DNA from: Clavelina lepadiformis
Lineage: Eukaryota > Chordata > Ascidiacea > Aplousobranchia > Clavelinidae
Assembly (NCBI RefSeq): GCF_947623445.1
Contig: NC_135247.1
Span: 3,040,501-3,104,500 of the forward strand
DNA: 64,000 nucleotides
Reading direction: 5' to 3'
Below, in pieces: positions 33,830 through 42,975 of the stretch. The first letter of the stretch is position 1. Each line of letters begins with the position of its first letter. The notes beneath the pieces were generated by a model. That model was not told the DNA's origin. It worked only from the letters and a program-made list of their open reading frames with translations, and made no database searches. Both the position numbers and the translations under genes were made by a program.

Positions 33830-33911
33830 GTTGTCGTGGCCGAGTGGTTAAGGCGACAGACTAGAAATCTGCTGGGCTCTGCCCGCTTAGGTTCGAATCC
33901 TGCCGACAACG
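33830..33911 (+). tRNA. tRNA-Ser (AGA), isolated copy F1
   Basis: Standard AGA form, alone between two copies of the block tail. Only nine bases of normal 5' flank remain before the minisatellite junction, so its upstream context differs from every other copy. Confidence 0.86.
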
Positions 33912-34022
33912 CGGAATTGGAATCACGCTTCCATAAGTGATTTGCGAAAAGTGTGATTTTATCTATTTGCATGGAAATACTAAAGTAATAAAGTCAAGAT
34001 GCGCAAAAAGCACGGGGCGGGC

Positions 34023-34100
34023 GGGACGGAACCCATAGCACAGTGGAAAAACTGGAAAACGGCGACAGACAAGCTGCAGGTTCAAACCAGCGAGCCGCAG
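34023..34100 (+). repeat. tRNA-like element, copy 6
   Basis: GGGCGGGCGGG upstream form as in copies 2 and 4; A and B boxes intact. Belongs to the duplicated tail after F1. Confidence 0.6.
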
Positions 34101-34137
34101 AGCGACGAGCCAACAACCGTTTGATGACCATTTGACT

Positions 34138-34200
34138 GTCTAGGCCACCAGCTGGCCAGACTGACGTCTAGGCCACCAGCTGGCCAGACTGACCAGACTC
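34138..34200. repeat. Roughly 28-bp minisatellite after F1
   Basis: Two units plus a partial one ending GACTGACCAGACTC. Confidence 0.82.
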
Positions 34201-34385
34201 ACGTAAATCCTGAGTATTTAGGAAGCTGCCGGAAGCTGTAAAAAAAGTTGCAAAAGTTGCAAAAATTTGCCCTACTAATCACCTGTTCCTAATCCTAATC
34301 ACTTACCTTATATAATATATATAGATATCTATATATAGATATAGTCATAAGTAAAACTAAAATTTCTGATTTTCTTCACGTTTAA

Positions 34386-34841
34386 GGGGTCACTACCCAA
34401 TAAAACGACAATTTTATGCCGGCAACACAGTGATTGTGACCGTGTTGCACTCAATGCGTCATATTAAAAAAAGTAAAAATTTTCCGGTCCAATGCGCATG
34501 TGCCGTCGATGTGGAGTAGTTCGTCGTTACTTTGACGACAGCTGGTTCCAGGTCTAGGCTAAGTTGTAAATTTTGTGTGGGTTTGAATTTTTGTTTTTTT
34601 GGAGTATTTGTCATAAATTGTTAAGCTAAAAACTTGTTGTAAAGTTTAGGCAATTGTTATAGAAAACTGAGTACATGGATTTTGTCCAAACTAAGACGGT
34701 AGACAGACATAACCTAGGTCCTAGGTCTTGTTGCAAGCCAAAATTCAGGGTAGGTTTATGATGTAGTTTTGCGTTGGTAGCTTCTTGATTTAATGTACTT
34801 TGCATTGAAAAGCCTATCTCTTTGAATTGGGACATGACCCC
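34386..34841. mobile_element. TTAA-flanked MITE, copy 6
   Basis: The 456-bp allele. The left end reads CACTACCC, and the right flank has lost one A, so only the left TTAA is intact. Confidence 0.73.
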
Positions 34842-34944
34842 TTAGCAAATAACAGAAGTTTACTTTAGTACTTAAAATTTAGTTGAAACTAGCTTATAGT
34901 TAATACACTACACAGACGTAGGCGTAGCTAGGTCTCGAAATCAG

Positions 34945-35063
34945 CTTGATTTTCATCTAGACTACGCTAGCTTGATTTTCATCTAGACTACGCTAGCTTG
35001 ATTTTCATCTAGACTACGCTAGCTAGATTTTCATCTAGACTACGCTAGCTACATTTTCATCTT
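34945..35063. repeat. 26-bp minisatellite, block 6
   Basis: Four and a half units; the shortest complete stretch of this repeat. Confidence 0.85.
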
Positions 35064-35172
35064 GTCAGATTTGAAAGTCAGAAGAAGATTCCGGAAACAC
35101 CGACATGGTGGAATCTATCTAGTGATTCGAGAAAAGTGGCATTTTATCTATTTGCATTTCACATTAAGCACA

Positions 35173-35254
35173 GTTGTCGTGGCCGAGTGGTTAAGGCGAC
35201 AGACTTGAAATCTGTTAGGCCCTGCCCGCGTAGGTTCGAATCCTGCCGACAACG
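35173..35254 (+). tRNA. tRNA-Ser (UGA), cluster G1, fully paired
   Basis: Loop CTTGAAA, intact anticodon stem, T stem GTAGG/CCTGC. The best-folded UGA copy. Variable arm begins TAGGCC. T4 terminator present. Confidence 0.93.
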
Positions 35255-35331
35255 CCGATATTACTTTTGCAATTTGATATGGATATTCGAAAAAGTGCGA
35301 TTTTATTTATTTCATATATGCATTAAGCACA

Positions 35332-35413
35332 GTTGTCGTGGCCGAGTGGTTAAGGCGACAGACTCGAAATCTGTTGGGCCCTGCCAGCGTAGGTTCGAAT
35401 CCTGCCGACAACG
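35332..35413 (+). tRNA. tRNA-Ser (CGA), cluster G2, fully paired
   Basis: Variable arm CCAGC, T stem GTAGG/CCTGC, T loop TTCGAAT. The spacer before it is more diverged than elsewhere (GATATTCGAAAAAG). Confidence 0.94.
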
Positions 35414-35490
35414 CAGATGTTACTTTTGCAATTTCATATGGATATTCGGAAATGTGCCATTCTAACTATTTCATCTATGCATTAAGCATA

Positions 35491-35572
35491 GTTGTCGTGG
35501 CCGAGTGGTTAAGGCGACAGACTCGAAATCTGTTGGGCCCTGCCCGCGTAGGTTCGAATCCCGCCGACAACG
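35491..35572 (+). tRNA. tRNA-Ser (CGA), cluster G3
   Basis: GTAGG/CCCGC form with the AAGCATA flank marker; T4 intact. Confidence 0.92.
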
Positions 35573-35649
35573 CAGATATTACTTTTGCAATTTCATATGG
35601 ATATTCGGAAATGTGGTATTTTAACTATTTCATCTATGCATTAAGCACA

Positions 35650-35731
35650 GTTGTCGTGGCCGAGTGGTTAAGGCGACAGTCTAGAAATCTGCTGGGCTCT
35701 GCCCGCTTAGGTTCGAATCCTGCCGACAACG
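35650..35731 (+). tRNA. tRNA-Ser (AGA), cluster G4
   Basis: Anticodon stem ACAGT/TCTGC around CTAGAAA has two mismatches, including the loop-closing pair. The most damaged AGA copy; block-end position. Confidence 0.8.
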
Positions 35732-35846
35732 CGGAATTGGAATCACGCTTCCATAAGTGATTTGCGAAAAGTGCGATTTTATCTATTTGCATGGAAGTAT
35801 TAAAGCAATAAAGTCAAGATGCGCAGAAAGCATAGGGTGGGTGAGA

Positions 35847-35920
35847 GGGAACCCATAGCACAGTGGAAAAACCGAAGAACGTCGACAGACAAGCTGCAGG
35901 TTCAAACCAGCGAGCCGCAG
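35847..35920 (+). repeat. tRNA-like element, copy 7
   Basis: More diverged than the others (GAGAGGGAACCC, ACCGAAGAACGTCG), but A box TAGCACAGTGG and B box GGTTCAAACC remain. Confidence 0.58.
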
Positions 35921-35957
35921 AGCGACGAGCCAACAACCATTTGATGACCATTTGACT

Positions 35958-36090
35958 GTCTAGGCCACCAGCTGGCTAGACTGACGTCTAGGCCACCAGC
36001 TGGCTAAACTGATGTCTAGGCCACCAGCTGGCTAGACTGACGTCTAGGCCACCAGCTGGCTACGTCTAGGCCTCCAGCTGGCTAGACTCA
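35958..36090. repeat. Roughly 28-bp minisatellite, block 6
   Basis: Four to five units, one shortened (GGCTACGTCTAGGCC). Confidence 0.85.
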
Positions 36091-36273
36091 CGTAAATCCT
36101 GAGTATTTAGGAAGCTGCCGGAACTGTAAAAAAAGTTGCAAAAGTTGCAAAAACTTGCCCTACTAATCACCTAATCCTAATCCTAATCACTTACCTTATA
36201 TAATATATATAGATATCTATATATAGATATAGTCATAAGTAAAACTAAAATTTATGAATTTCTTCACGTTTAA

Positions 36274-36722
36274 GGGGTCACTACCCAATAAAACGACAAT
36301 TTTGTGCCGGCAACACAGTGATTGTGACCGTGTTGCACTCAATGCGTCATATTAAAAAAAGTAAAAATTTTCCGGTCCAATGCGCATGTGACGTCGATGT
36401 GGAGTAGTTCGTCGTTGCTTTAACGACAGCTGGTTCCAGGTCTAGGCTAAGTTGTAAATTTTGTGTGGGTTTGAATTTTTGTTTTTTTGGAGTATTTGTC
36501 ATAAAATGTTAAGCTAAAAACTTGTTGTAAAGTTTAGGCAATTGTTATAGAAAACTGAGTACATGGATTTTGTCCAAACTAAGACGGTAGACAGACATAA
36601 CCTAGGTCTTGTTGCAAGCCAAAATTCAGGGTAGGTTTATGATGTAGTTTTGCGTTGGTAGCTTCTTGATTTAATGTACTTTGCATTGAAAAGCCTATCT
36701 CTTTGAATTGGGACATGACCCC
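36274..36722. mobile_element. TTAA-flanked MITE, copy 7
   Basis: The 449-bp allele, with CACTACCC at the left end as in copy 6. It lies in the terminal partial block that has no tRNA genes. Confidence 0.74.
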
Positions 36723-36826
36723 TTAAGCAAATAACAGAAGTTTACTTTAGTACTTAAAATTTAGTTGAAACTAGCTTATAGTTAATACACTACAGAGACG
36801 TAGGCGTAGCTAGGTCTCGAAATCAG

Positions 36827-36883
36827 CTTGATTTTCATCTAGACTACGCTAGCTTGATTTTCATCTAGACTAGGCTTGCTTGA
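36827..36883. repeat. 26-bp minisatellite, truncated block 7
   Basis: About two units, ending at the array boundary where sequence changes to an unrelated AT-rich stretch. Confidence 0.8.
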
Positions 36884-36977
36884 AAAGTGCCACTTTAATG
36901 ATTTCCTTTATACATAGATCATTAATAATGATGATCATAATTAATAATTAATATAGATCAAAATGGGTAATGTTGGG

Positions 36978-37452
36978 TACTAGAGTATTAGAGCACTAGA
37001 GCACTAGAGCACTAGAGCACTAGAGCACTAGAGCACTAGAGCACTAGAGCACTAGAGCACTAGAGCACTAGAGCACTAGAGCACTAGAGCACTAGAGCAC
37101 TAGAGCACTAGAGGACTAGAGGACTAGAGGACTAGAGGACTAGAGGACTAGAGGACTAGAGGACTAGAGCACTAGAGCACTTGAGCACTAGAGCACTAGA
37201 GCACTAGAGCACTAGAGCACTAGAGCACTAGAGCACTAGAGCACTAGAGCACTAGAGCACTAGAGCACTAGAGCACTAGAGCACTAGAGCACTAGAGCAC
37301 TAGAGCACTAGAGCACTAGAGCACTAGAGCACTAGAGCACTAGAGCACTAGAGCACTAGAGCACTAGAGGACTAGAGGACTAGAGGACTAGAGGACTAGA
37401 GCACTAGAGCACTTGAGCACTAGAGCACTAGAGCACTAGAGCACTAGAGCAC
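36978..37452. repeat. 8-bp satellite (GAGCACTA)n
   Basis: About 59 copies of GAGCACTA. Two runs of the variant GAGGACTA (near 37112-37166 and 37367-37400) are each followed by a single GAGCACTT. The two ACTTGAGC marks lie 232 bp apart, exactly 29 units, showing a higher-order duplication. Confidence 0.95.
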
Positions 37453-38274
37453 AATTCATTACATTCCTTAATTAATTTTGCGTTAATTGCTTTGCTTTAT
37501 ATTCCGTTCACCGTTTAGCAAGTCATTCAATGGTTCATTTGTTTCTTAAGTTACGGGTTCAATACAAATATATTTTCTTATACGTCTTCACCGATCAACC
37601 TCTGCGAAAGTGCTGCCGTGAAAGACACGCAACCTCATAAGGAGAAAAGCTTTCCGCACCACTCTCCCTGAAGATTCTCAGCCGTCGTGCAAGTCGACTT
37701 TCATGATACTAGGCTGTTCGTCGGAAGACCGTCCTGAGAGCTTCATAACAACCACACACCCACACGGAATATTTGATCATCTGGTAGTAATCATTAGTTT
37801 GTAATATTAACTGAACTTATAATGGTATTATATACTGTGGATAACTCCCTTTAATTTCTTCGTTTTACTGAATTCTTTCCATTCCCCTATTAAATTCTCT
37901 TTTCCATTGATAGCGCATTCATTAACCCCTGATAGCCAGTTATAAGCATCACAGTACCAAAACCAAAACTGTTAATGTCTTGAATAGTTATTTATTTATT
38001 ATTGGTTCTCAACGAAACGGTTACTGTTTTCAGATCACAAAATAAAGCTGCATTCGGTAGACCCCAAATTACTCCAATATCATCCAATATCAGTATCTCC
38101 AATATCAGTAGACTCCAATATCATTGTAAGAACTAAGTCGTTAAGTGCTTTAGTACGAATAACGTAATTCGGAAGTAATCAAAATCGGGTCTTGTATACT
38201 AAACACGGGCAAAATATAATACAGTGCTTTTTGTTAAACAGTCAGGGCACTTTCTTATTTTAACTTATGTTATG

Positions 38275-38690
38275 TTAACTTAATTTACCTGTTAAATTAT
38301 CTGACTCTATTGTTGCGTGCGGTTAGAAAACTCTAACCTTTTGTTGGCCGAAAGGTTTTAATGTTACAACAGAAATAGTTTACAAGAAAAGTTTTTTTAT
38401 TGTAGGTGCTGTACACTTTCTCAATACATATTACGCATAATCAAGAACACAGTAACTCCACAGCTTATAAGATGTCTATTGAGTTGCCATCACCATAACT
38501 AGCGTAGAAAGATAACCTGTTCGTTGCGGTGATTTTCTCATCTGCCTCTGTTCGCTGGTAGAATTGCGAGCTTATCAAACGTGAAGAGATGGGAGTGAAA
38601 ATGTTCGACAAGAAAAACGCAGCATTTCAGAACATGTGCAGCGAGTAAAACAATGTGTTGGCAATGGCAGTTACATGTAGTTGAAGCTGA
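38275..38690. repeat. Diverged direct repeat, left copy
   Basis: Shares a long stretch with the copy at 39250 (for example TTGCGTGCGGTTAGAAAACT and AAGATGTCTATTGAGTTG), roughly 80-90% similar at the start and weaker later. The family is not identified. Confidence 0.7.
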
Positions 38691-39249
38691 CGCGTACATA
38701 AATTATTTATCAGTATAAATAGGCCTAACTGGAAAACACTTTTCCAAGAAATGATGTAATGGTATTAGAAATACCACCCAGGCCGCTACAAACACAAGAA
38801 ATAGAACACAAATAACATTATGATATCATCAGATTTGCACGAGAATTCCGTAGGAATTATGACAATTAGCACACTATCTCGCCCCTCGGGCATTTCAAAA
38901 AGAGTGTGCTCAAGGTAGAATCCCATGTGACATTACTTTAGGCATCACAACAAAAATGGTATTCTTAGATAAATACAGTAGATTACTAATATTTAGTGGG
39001 ATAGTGAAGGTACTAGGTTATATATTAAAGTTAAAAGTAACACATCAAAAAAACATACATATGTCATTACGAACTCATTTAAGAGTAACAAGAGGAATCG
39101 AATGCTTTTCGATGAAGTAAGGTGTTGCTCGTTCCCAAAGAAGAATAAGAAGATAATTCCGTTCTCGTTCTAGCTTTTAATGACGGTCTGTCTGTCGGTC
39201 GGTCTGTCCAAGTCGGCTTGAAGAGACCTTTTTAGCAAATGAGGATATC

Positions 39250-39650
39250 TTTACTTAATTTCCTTGTTAAATTATTATCTGACTCTATTGTTGCGTGCGG
39301 TTAGAAAACTCTAACCTTTTGTTGGCAGAAAGGTTTTAATGTTACAACAGAAATAGTTTACAAGATAAAGGTTTTTATTACACACTGTACAGTTAGGCCT
39401 ACTCAATATTACGAATAACCAAGAACATAAGTAATACCACTGCTTATAAGATGTCTATTGAGTTGCAATCATGATGGTTAATTCAGACAACTCTTTTGTT
39501 GATTTCTATGATTCACTCCGCTAACTTTGCTCGCTGGAAGAAGTGCGAGCTTATATAACGTGAAAGCGATGGGAATTAGAATGTTCAACACGAAAAACGC
39601 AGCGAGCAAAGCGATGTTCAGACAATGGGAGGTACATACTTATCACAATA
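39250..39650. repeat. Diverged direct repeat, right copy
   Basis: Second copy, same orientation, about 975 bp downstream. Two copies of one dispersed element, or a local duplication, are both possible; no coding part is seen between them. Confidence 0.7.
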
Positions 39651-40281
39651 GATGTTGGAAAACAACCTGGGAACGTATTAAAAGCAGTGTTCACACAAAG
39701 TTCTATATTTCTAAATATTTTAAAGCAAAATATGTTGGTTGTAAGAAATATATTAGGAGTAACAAAAATTTTTAAGAGAAACATTTTTAAAGAGATGAAA
39801 ATAGTTTTCTTTTTATTAATAAAGAGAGGTGAATCGGAAAATTGTTTTGGAAGTTTTAAATATATTTGTCGGTTTCCTAAAAATGTTTTGTTCAAAGAGA
39901 AAAAAATTTGATGAATCGACGGGGCCACCTTATTTGAGAAAAGATTATAGTAGATTAACTTGAATGCTATAATAGATTATCAGTAACAAATTCAAGATCT
40001 CCCTATAGTTTAGGGTAGGTTAAATTATTCTTCAATTAGACCTAAATTAATGGGTGCGATAAGCAAAGAAAGAGATTTTATTTACTCAGTTGTCAACTAA
40101 GCTTACAAGGTTAGATCAGGCTTAGATACATTACAGCAAAAAACAAAAGCGAAATATTATATAACAGATCGGAGCTAGTGGTCCACCGAATCTCCGGGCT
40201 CATGTCGCACATTAGGAAAGGGCAATGACCATTATAAATATAAACTATAGCCAATTATGCTTGCACAGTTGTAAGAGTTGC

Positions 40282-41990
40282 TCATTCTGCAATCAATCTC
40301 TTTAAGATTTCTTTGTTTGCTTTGGACCAGTCATAGAATGACATGACGTCTTTATCCAGTGACATTGTAGTGATTTGATTGTTTCGTTGGACGCCACGTG
40401 TCAAGTAGTCAAAGTAATTGGCCATGTCCTCAACTCCATCCCATGAATGGCGGGCAATAAACTCCTCTGGGGTGACCTAAGGAGAAAACATCTTGAACAA
40501 AGTGAAATGGCTCGAGCTGAGTTAAATCATTCCTCTGAACTGTGACCGTACATTGCTCAGTTTTATCATCAAGCACAGCAAAGCAACTTATAGGCTACTT
40601 TTAGTGGTGATATGTAGCCTACATACTGACAATAACTTGACTTACAGGAGCGTCTTCTATGTTACAGGGAAAAAGATGATGAGTCAGTATTTGTGCGTAT
40701 TCCTGCAAATTATATATAAATAAACTGTAGGCTATCTCTGTTTTGAAATACGTAATTAAATATTTAGACACATCAACACTAAAAACACTCAATAGCTTAG
40801 CATTGGGTCTTTTGGTACTACGTATTCTATACCTTTAGAGTCATTTTATCACCCGATAATGTGATCGTCTTTCCAACCCATTGTTTGCAGTCCTTGAAAA
40901 TGGAACAAATACACGAACCGAGGTCTTTAAAACTTATCAAATCAATTGGTATATACCCGGTTGGTGCAACTAAAACGCAACATTAGACTATTCCAACTTT
41001 TAATCAATCTATAACAAAGTTGGTTTTACAGTATACTGTATATAAAGAACGAAAGGTTTAACAACACATTCTGCAATGATACTTCAAGTAAACTAAGCTT
41101 ATATTTAGACATACCGATCTTGTACAAGTTGTCCCTATCTGTTTTAAGCGGTTTGAAAACCCCGTGAGAGAAATCTTCATAAAGAGGCGGGATTACAAGC
41201 AGCGTCCTGGGTAAACCGATGTTTGTGAAGTAATCAGCAATATGAGCTTTTGAGTCGCATGGATCCGATCTCAAACCGATGGAAGCGTACACATGCATCT
41301 GTGTGCTATAGATCACGTGCTTTATTCCGCATTTCAAGCATGCGTCACCCACGGCCCTTCCGATGGCTACTTCCTCCTAAAAATCAATGATATTTCATAA
41401 ACCTAGCAGATTCCAGAATGTTCCAGTTTTTTTCCGAAACGTTTTAGGCTAAGAATTTCAAAAACAAAGAGACTTTTAGACATTATATCATACTTCAACC
41501 GACGTTCCTCGGTCGTAGATTGTATCAGTGACAAGGAAAACGCCGAAAGACCCATCGATTTGCTTTGCTACTTCCGAGGTTTTTTCAACGGCAACCCCAG
41601 ATAAAACTATGTCTGGTTTTAGGGATTTCAATTTGCGCACGAGTGAAGAATCTTTATGTGCAATATAAGAAGGTTATTGTTAAGCAATATTCACTTTCTT
41701 CTTGCACTAAATGATTGCTGTAAAATCGTGGCATTAATGATGGGCTTAATAATAATATTGAATCTATAGATCATGTTCTTACCGGAGGATGCAGATGTTA
41801 ATATTTTGACCAAAAACTCTTCCCGATTTTGAAGAAGTGCTCGAGTTGCAGAAATACATTGATTGGCAGCAGAAGAATGCCAATACCTTTCATTGCAAGT
41901 AAAATATTCCTGACTTACCCCATCTCCCCTGTCGTTACCTTCTCTGTTTATTTCAGGAAAAGCTGCTATAATGCACACCGCTTTCTTCAT
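40282..41990 (-). CDS. NMRAL1: NmrA-like family protein (NMRAL1/HSCARG-type)
   Basis: Six exons (41990-41783, 41651-41494, 41376-41115, 40969-40833, 40702-40646, 40476-40282) total 1017 nt, or 338 residues; human NMRAL1 is 299. Family matches include KHVIYSTQMHVYASIG (human LHYVVYSGLENI), PTGYIPIDLISFKDLG (PTGDVPMDGMSVSDLG), EYAQILTHH, and a C-terminal VTPEEF...MANYFDYL...WSKANKEIL block. The family is an atypical SDR-type NADPH sensor without dehydrogenase activity, cytosolic. Here the glycine-rich nucleotide-binding loop is not recognisable: the region aligning to GATGAQGGSVARALL reads SAANQCISATRALL. A roughly 30-residue insert follows the first strand unless an unrecognised intron removes it. 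Orthology to NMRAL1 rather than another NmrA-like paralogue is not certain. Confidence 0.8.
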
Positions 41991-42975
41991 TCCGCTAATT
42001 GATCTTTTCAAAGCAGGTATTTTATAAATGCTGATTTTTGGTTACAGAGGTTTGGTTACTTGTATTCGAGCTTCAAACAAAACGAAAGAAAACTTTTAAA
42101 AATCTCGATTTTTAAAGAGACTCGGTGTTAATCATCGCTGCTGTTTATACAAGATGTCATACACACGAGCCAGGCGGAGAATTCAACAAAAGGCATAAAG
42201 ATAGCACAAAGATGGTTGTGTTCGAAGATCGGTCGGGCAATTGTTTGTAATCGTGTTACGGTGTTTTCTGTGGATGACCTCCTCTTAACCTAAGCACCTC
42301 TATTCTTTTGTACGATATTATCGTTCAAAATCGTTCAGGCTTTGTATTGCACAAGAACAGATTCCATCTCAAGTGTCGTTTAATGTATTATAAATCAAAC
42401 AAAATATTCTGAGAGATAATGGAAGTTGTAATACAAGCAGTGGCTGGGAATATTGCAATCTATTACTGCTGCATACTGTGCAAGTGCAAAGAGAATTAGG
42501 TCTCGCAATAAGGACAGACTGACACAAAAAGAAACCTATTTTTATGACCGTTGAATTTCGCAATGATATTTCAATGCTCTGCAGCTTTTAATTCTTCAAA
42601 TACCACCGTGTTGGCTATTTTAAAATTATGCACAGCAAAATGGGTAATTATGTTCATGTCAAAATGTTCTGTGCGGTTACTAAATTCTTCAGCGTGAGTC
42701 TGTGGTAAACAAGACATGTCATGTTAATCGTTTTTACATTTCCTGACAAAAAAAATGACAACTTTTTTGAAATTTATGCTCGAAGATACTCCAGTAAATG
42801 AGCTGCAACGAGACAAGTTAACACAGTAATTAGAGATCTGCGGTCGCTCACCAGGCAATGTCCATTTCCCGGCCACAAAGGGAAATCTTTTCGGAGCTTG
42901 CCTATAAAGCCCTTGTTATTTTCGAGGAACCAAACGTTTTCGGATGCTTCTTTCAGCAATCACAGAAGAAGAGTT
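41991..42975. other. Divergent intergenic region, NmrA-like to GPCR
   Basis: A 985-bp gap with the promoters of two divergent genes. No TATA box or repeat is recognised. Confidence 0.45.

Larger units (their letters stand above)
20085..36895 (+). repeat. Tandem block array carrying the tRNA-Ser gene cluster
   Basis: Seven blocks start near 21111, 23101, 25169, 28405, 29945, 34298 and 36186, preceded by a fragment from 20085. A complete block reads: AT-rich leader with the 20-bp palindrome ATATATAGATATCTATATAT, a TTAA-flanked MITE, a 26-bp minisatellite, a constant linker, 2-17 tRNA-Ser genes at 159-bp period, a constant 3' flank, a tRNA-like element with A and B boxes, and a roughly 28-bp minisatellite. 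Block five has a second partial tRNA end (33830) joined into its minisatellite, and block seven breaks off in the 26-bp minisatellite before the 8-bp satellite. Blocks differ mainly in tRNA number and minisatellite length, pointing to unequal crossing-over at two scales. Near-identity of the non-tRNA parts implies recent spread or homogenisation. Confidence 0.92.
37453..40281. other. Gene-poor region between the satellite and the NmrA-like gene
   Basis: No convincing gene. It contains a pair of diverged direct repeats (about 38275-38690 and 39250-39650) and short CCAATATCA repeats near 38080-38120. Open frames at 39527-39911 lie in AT-rich sequence and look non-coding. Confidence 0.45.

Noticed and set aside
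22082-35731. CRISPR-like array of regular repeats
   Set aside because: Repeats fold as tRNA-Ser, the spacers are the same sequence throughout, and the setting is eukaryotic.
38275-39650. LTR-type element bounded by the direct repeats
   Set aside because: No terminal motif, primer-binding site, target duplication or coding remnant is visible between the copies, so only a direct repeat is reported.
39527-39928. Overlapping open frames on both strands near 39.7 kb
   Set aside because: AT-rich sequence with low-complexity peptides (many K, N, F, I), no homology recognised and no splice partners.
40282-41990. Isoflavone reductase or other NmrA-type dehydrogenase
   Set aside because: The C-terminal block and the PTGxxPxDxxSxxDLG segment fit NMRAL1-type proteins better, and the nucleotide-binding loop is not conserved.
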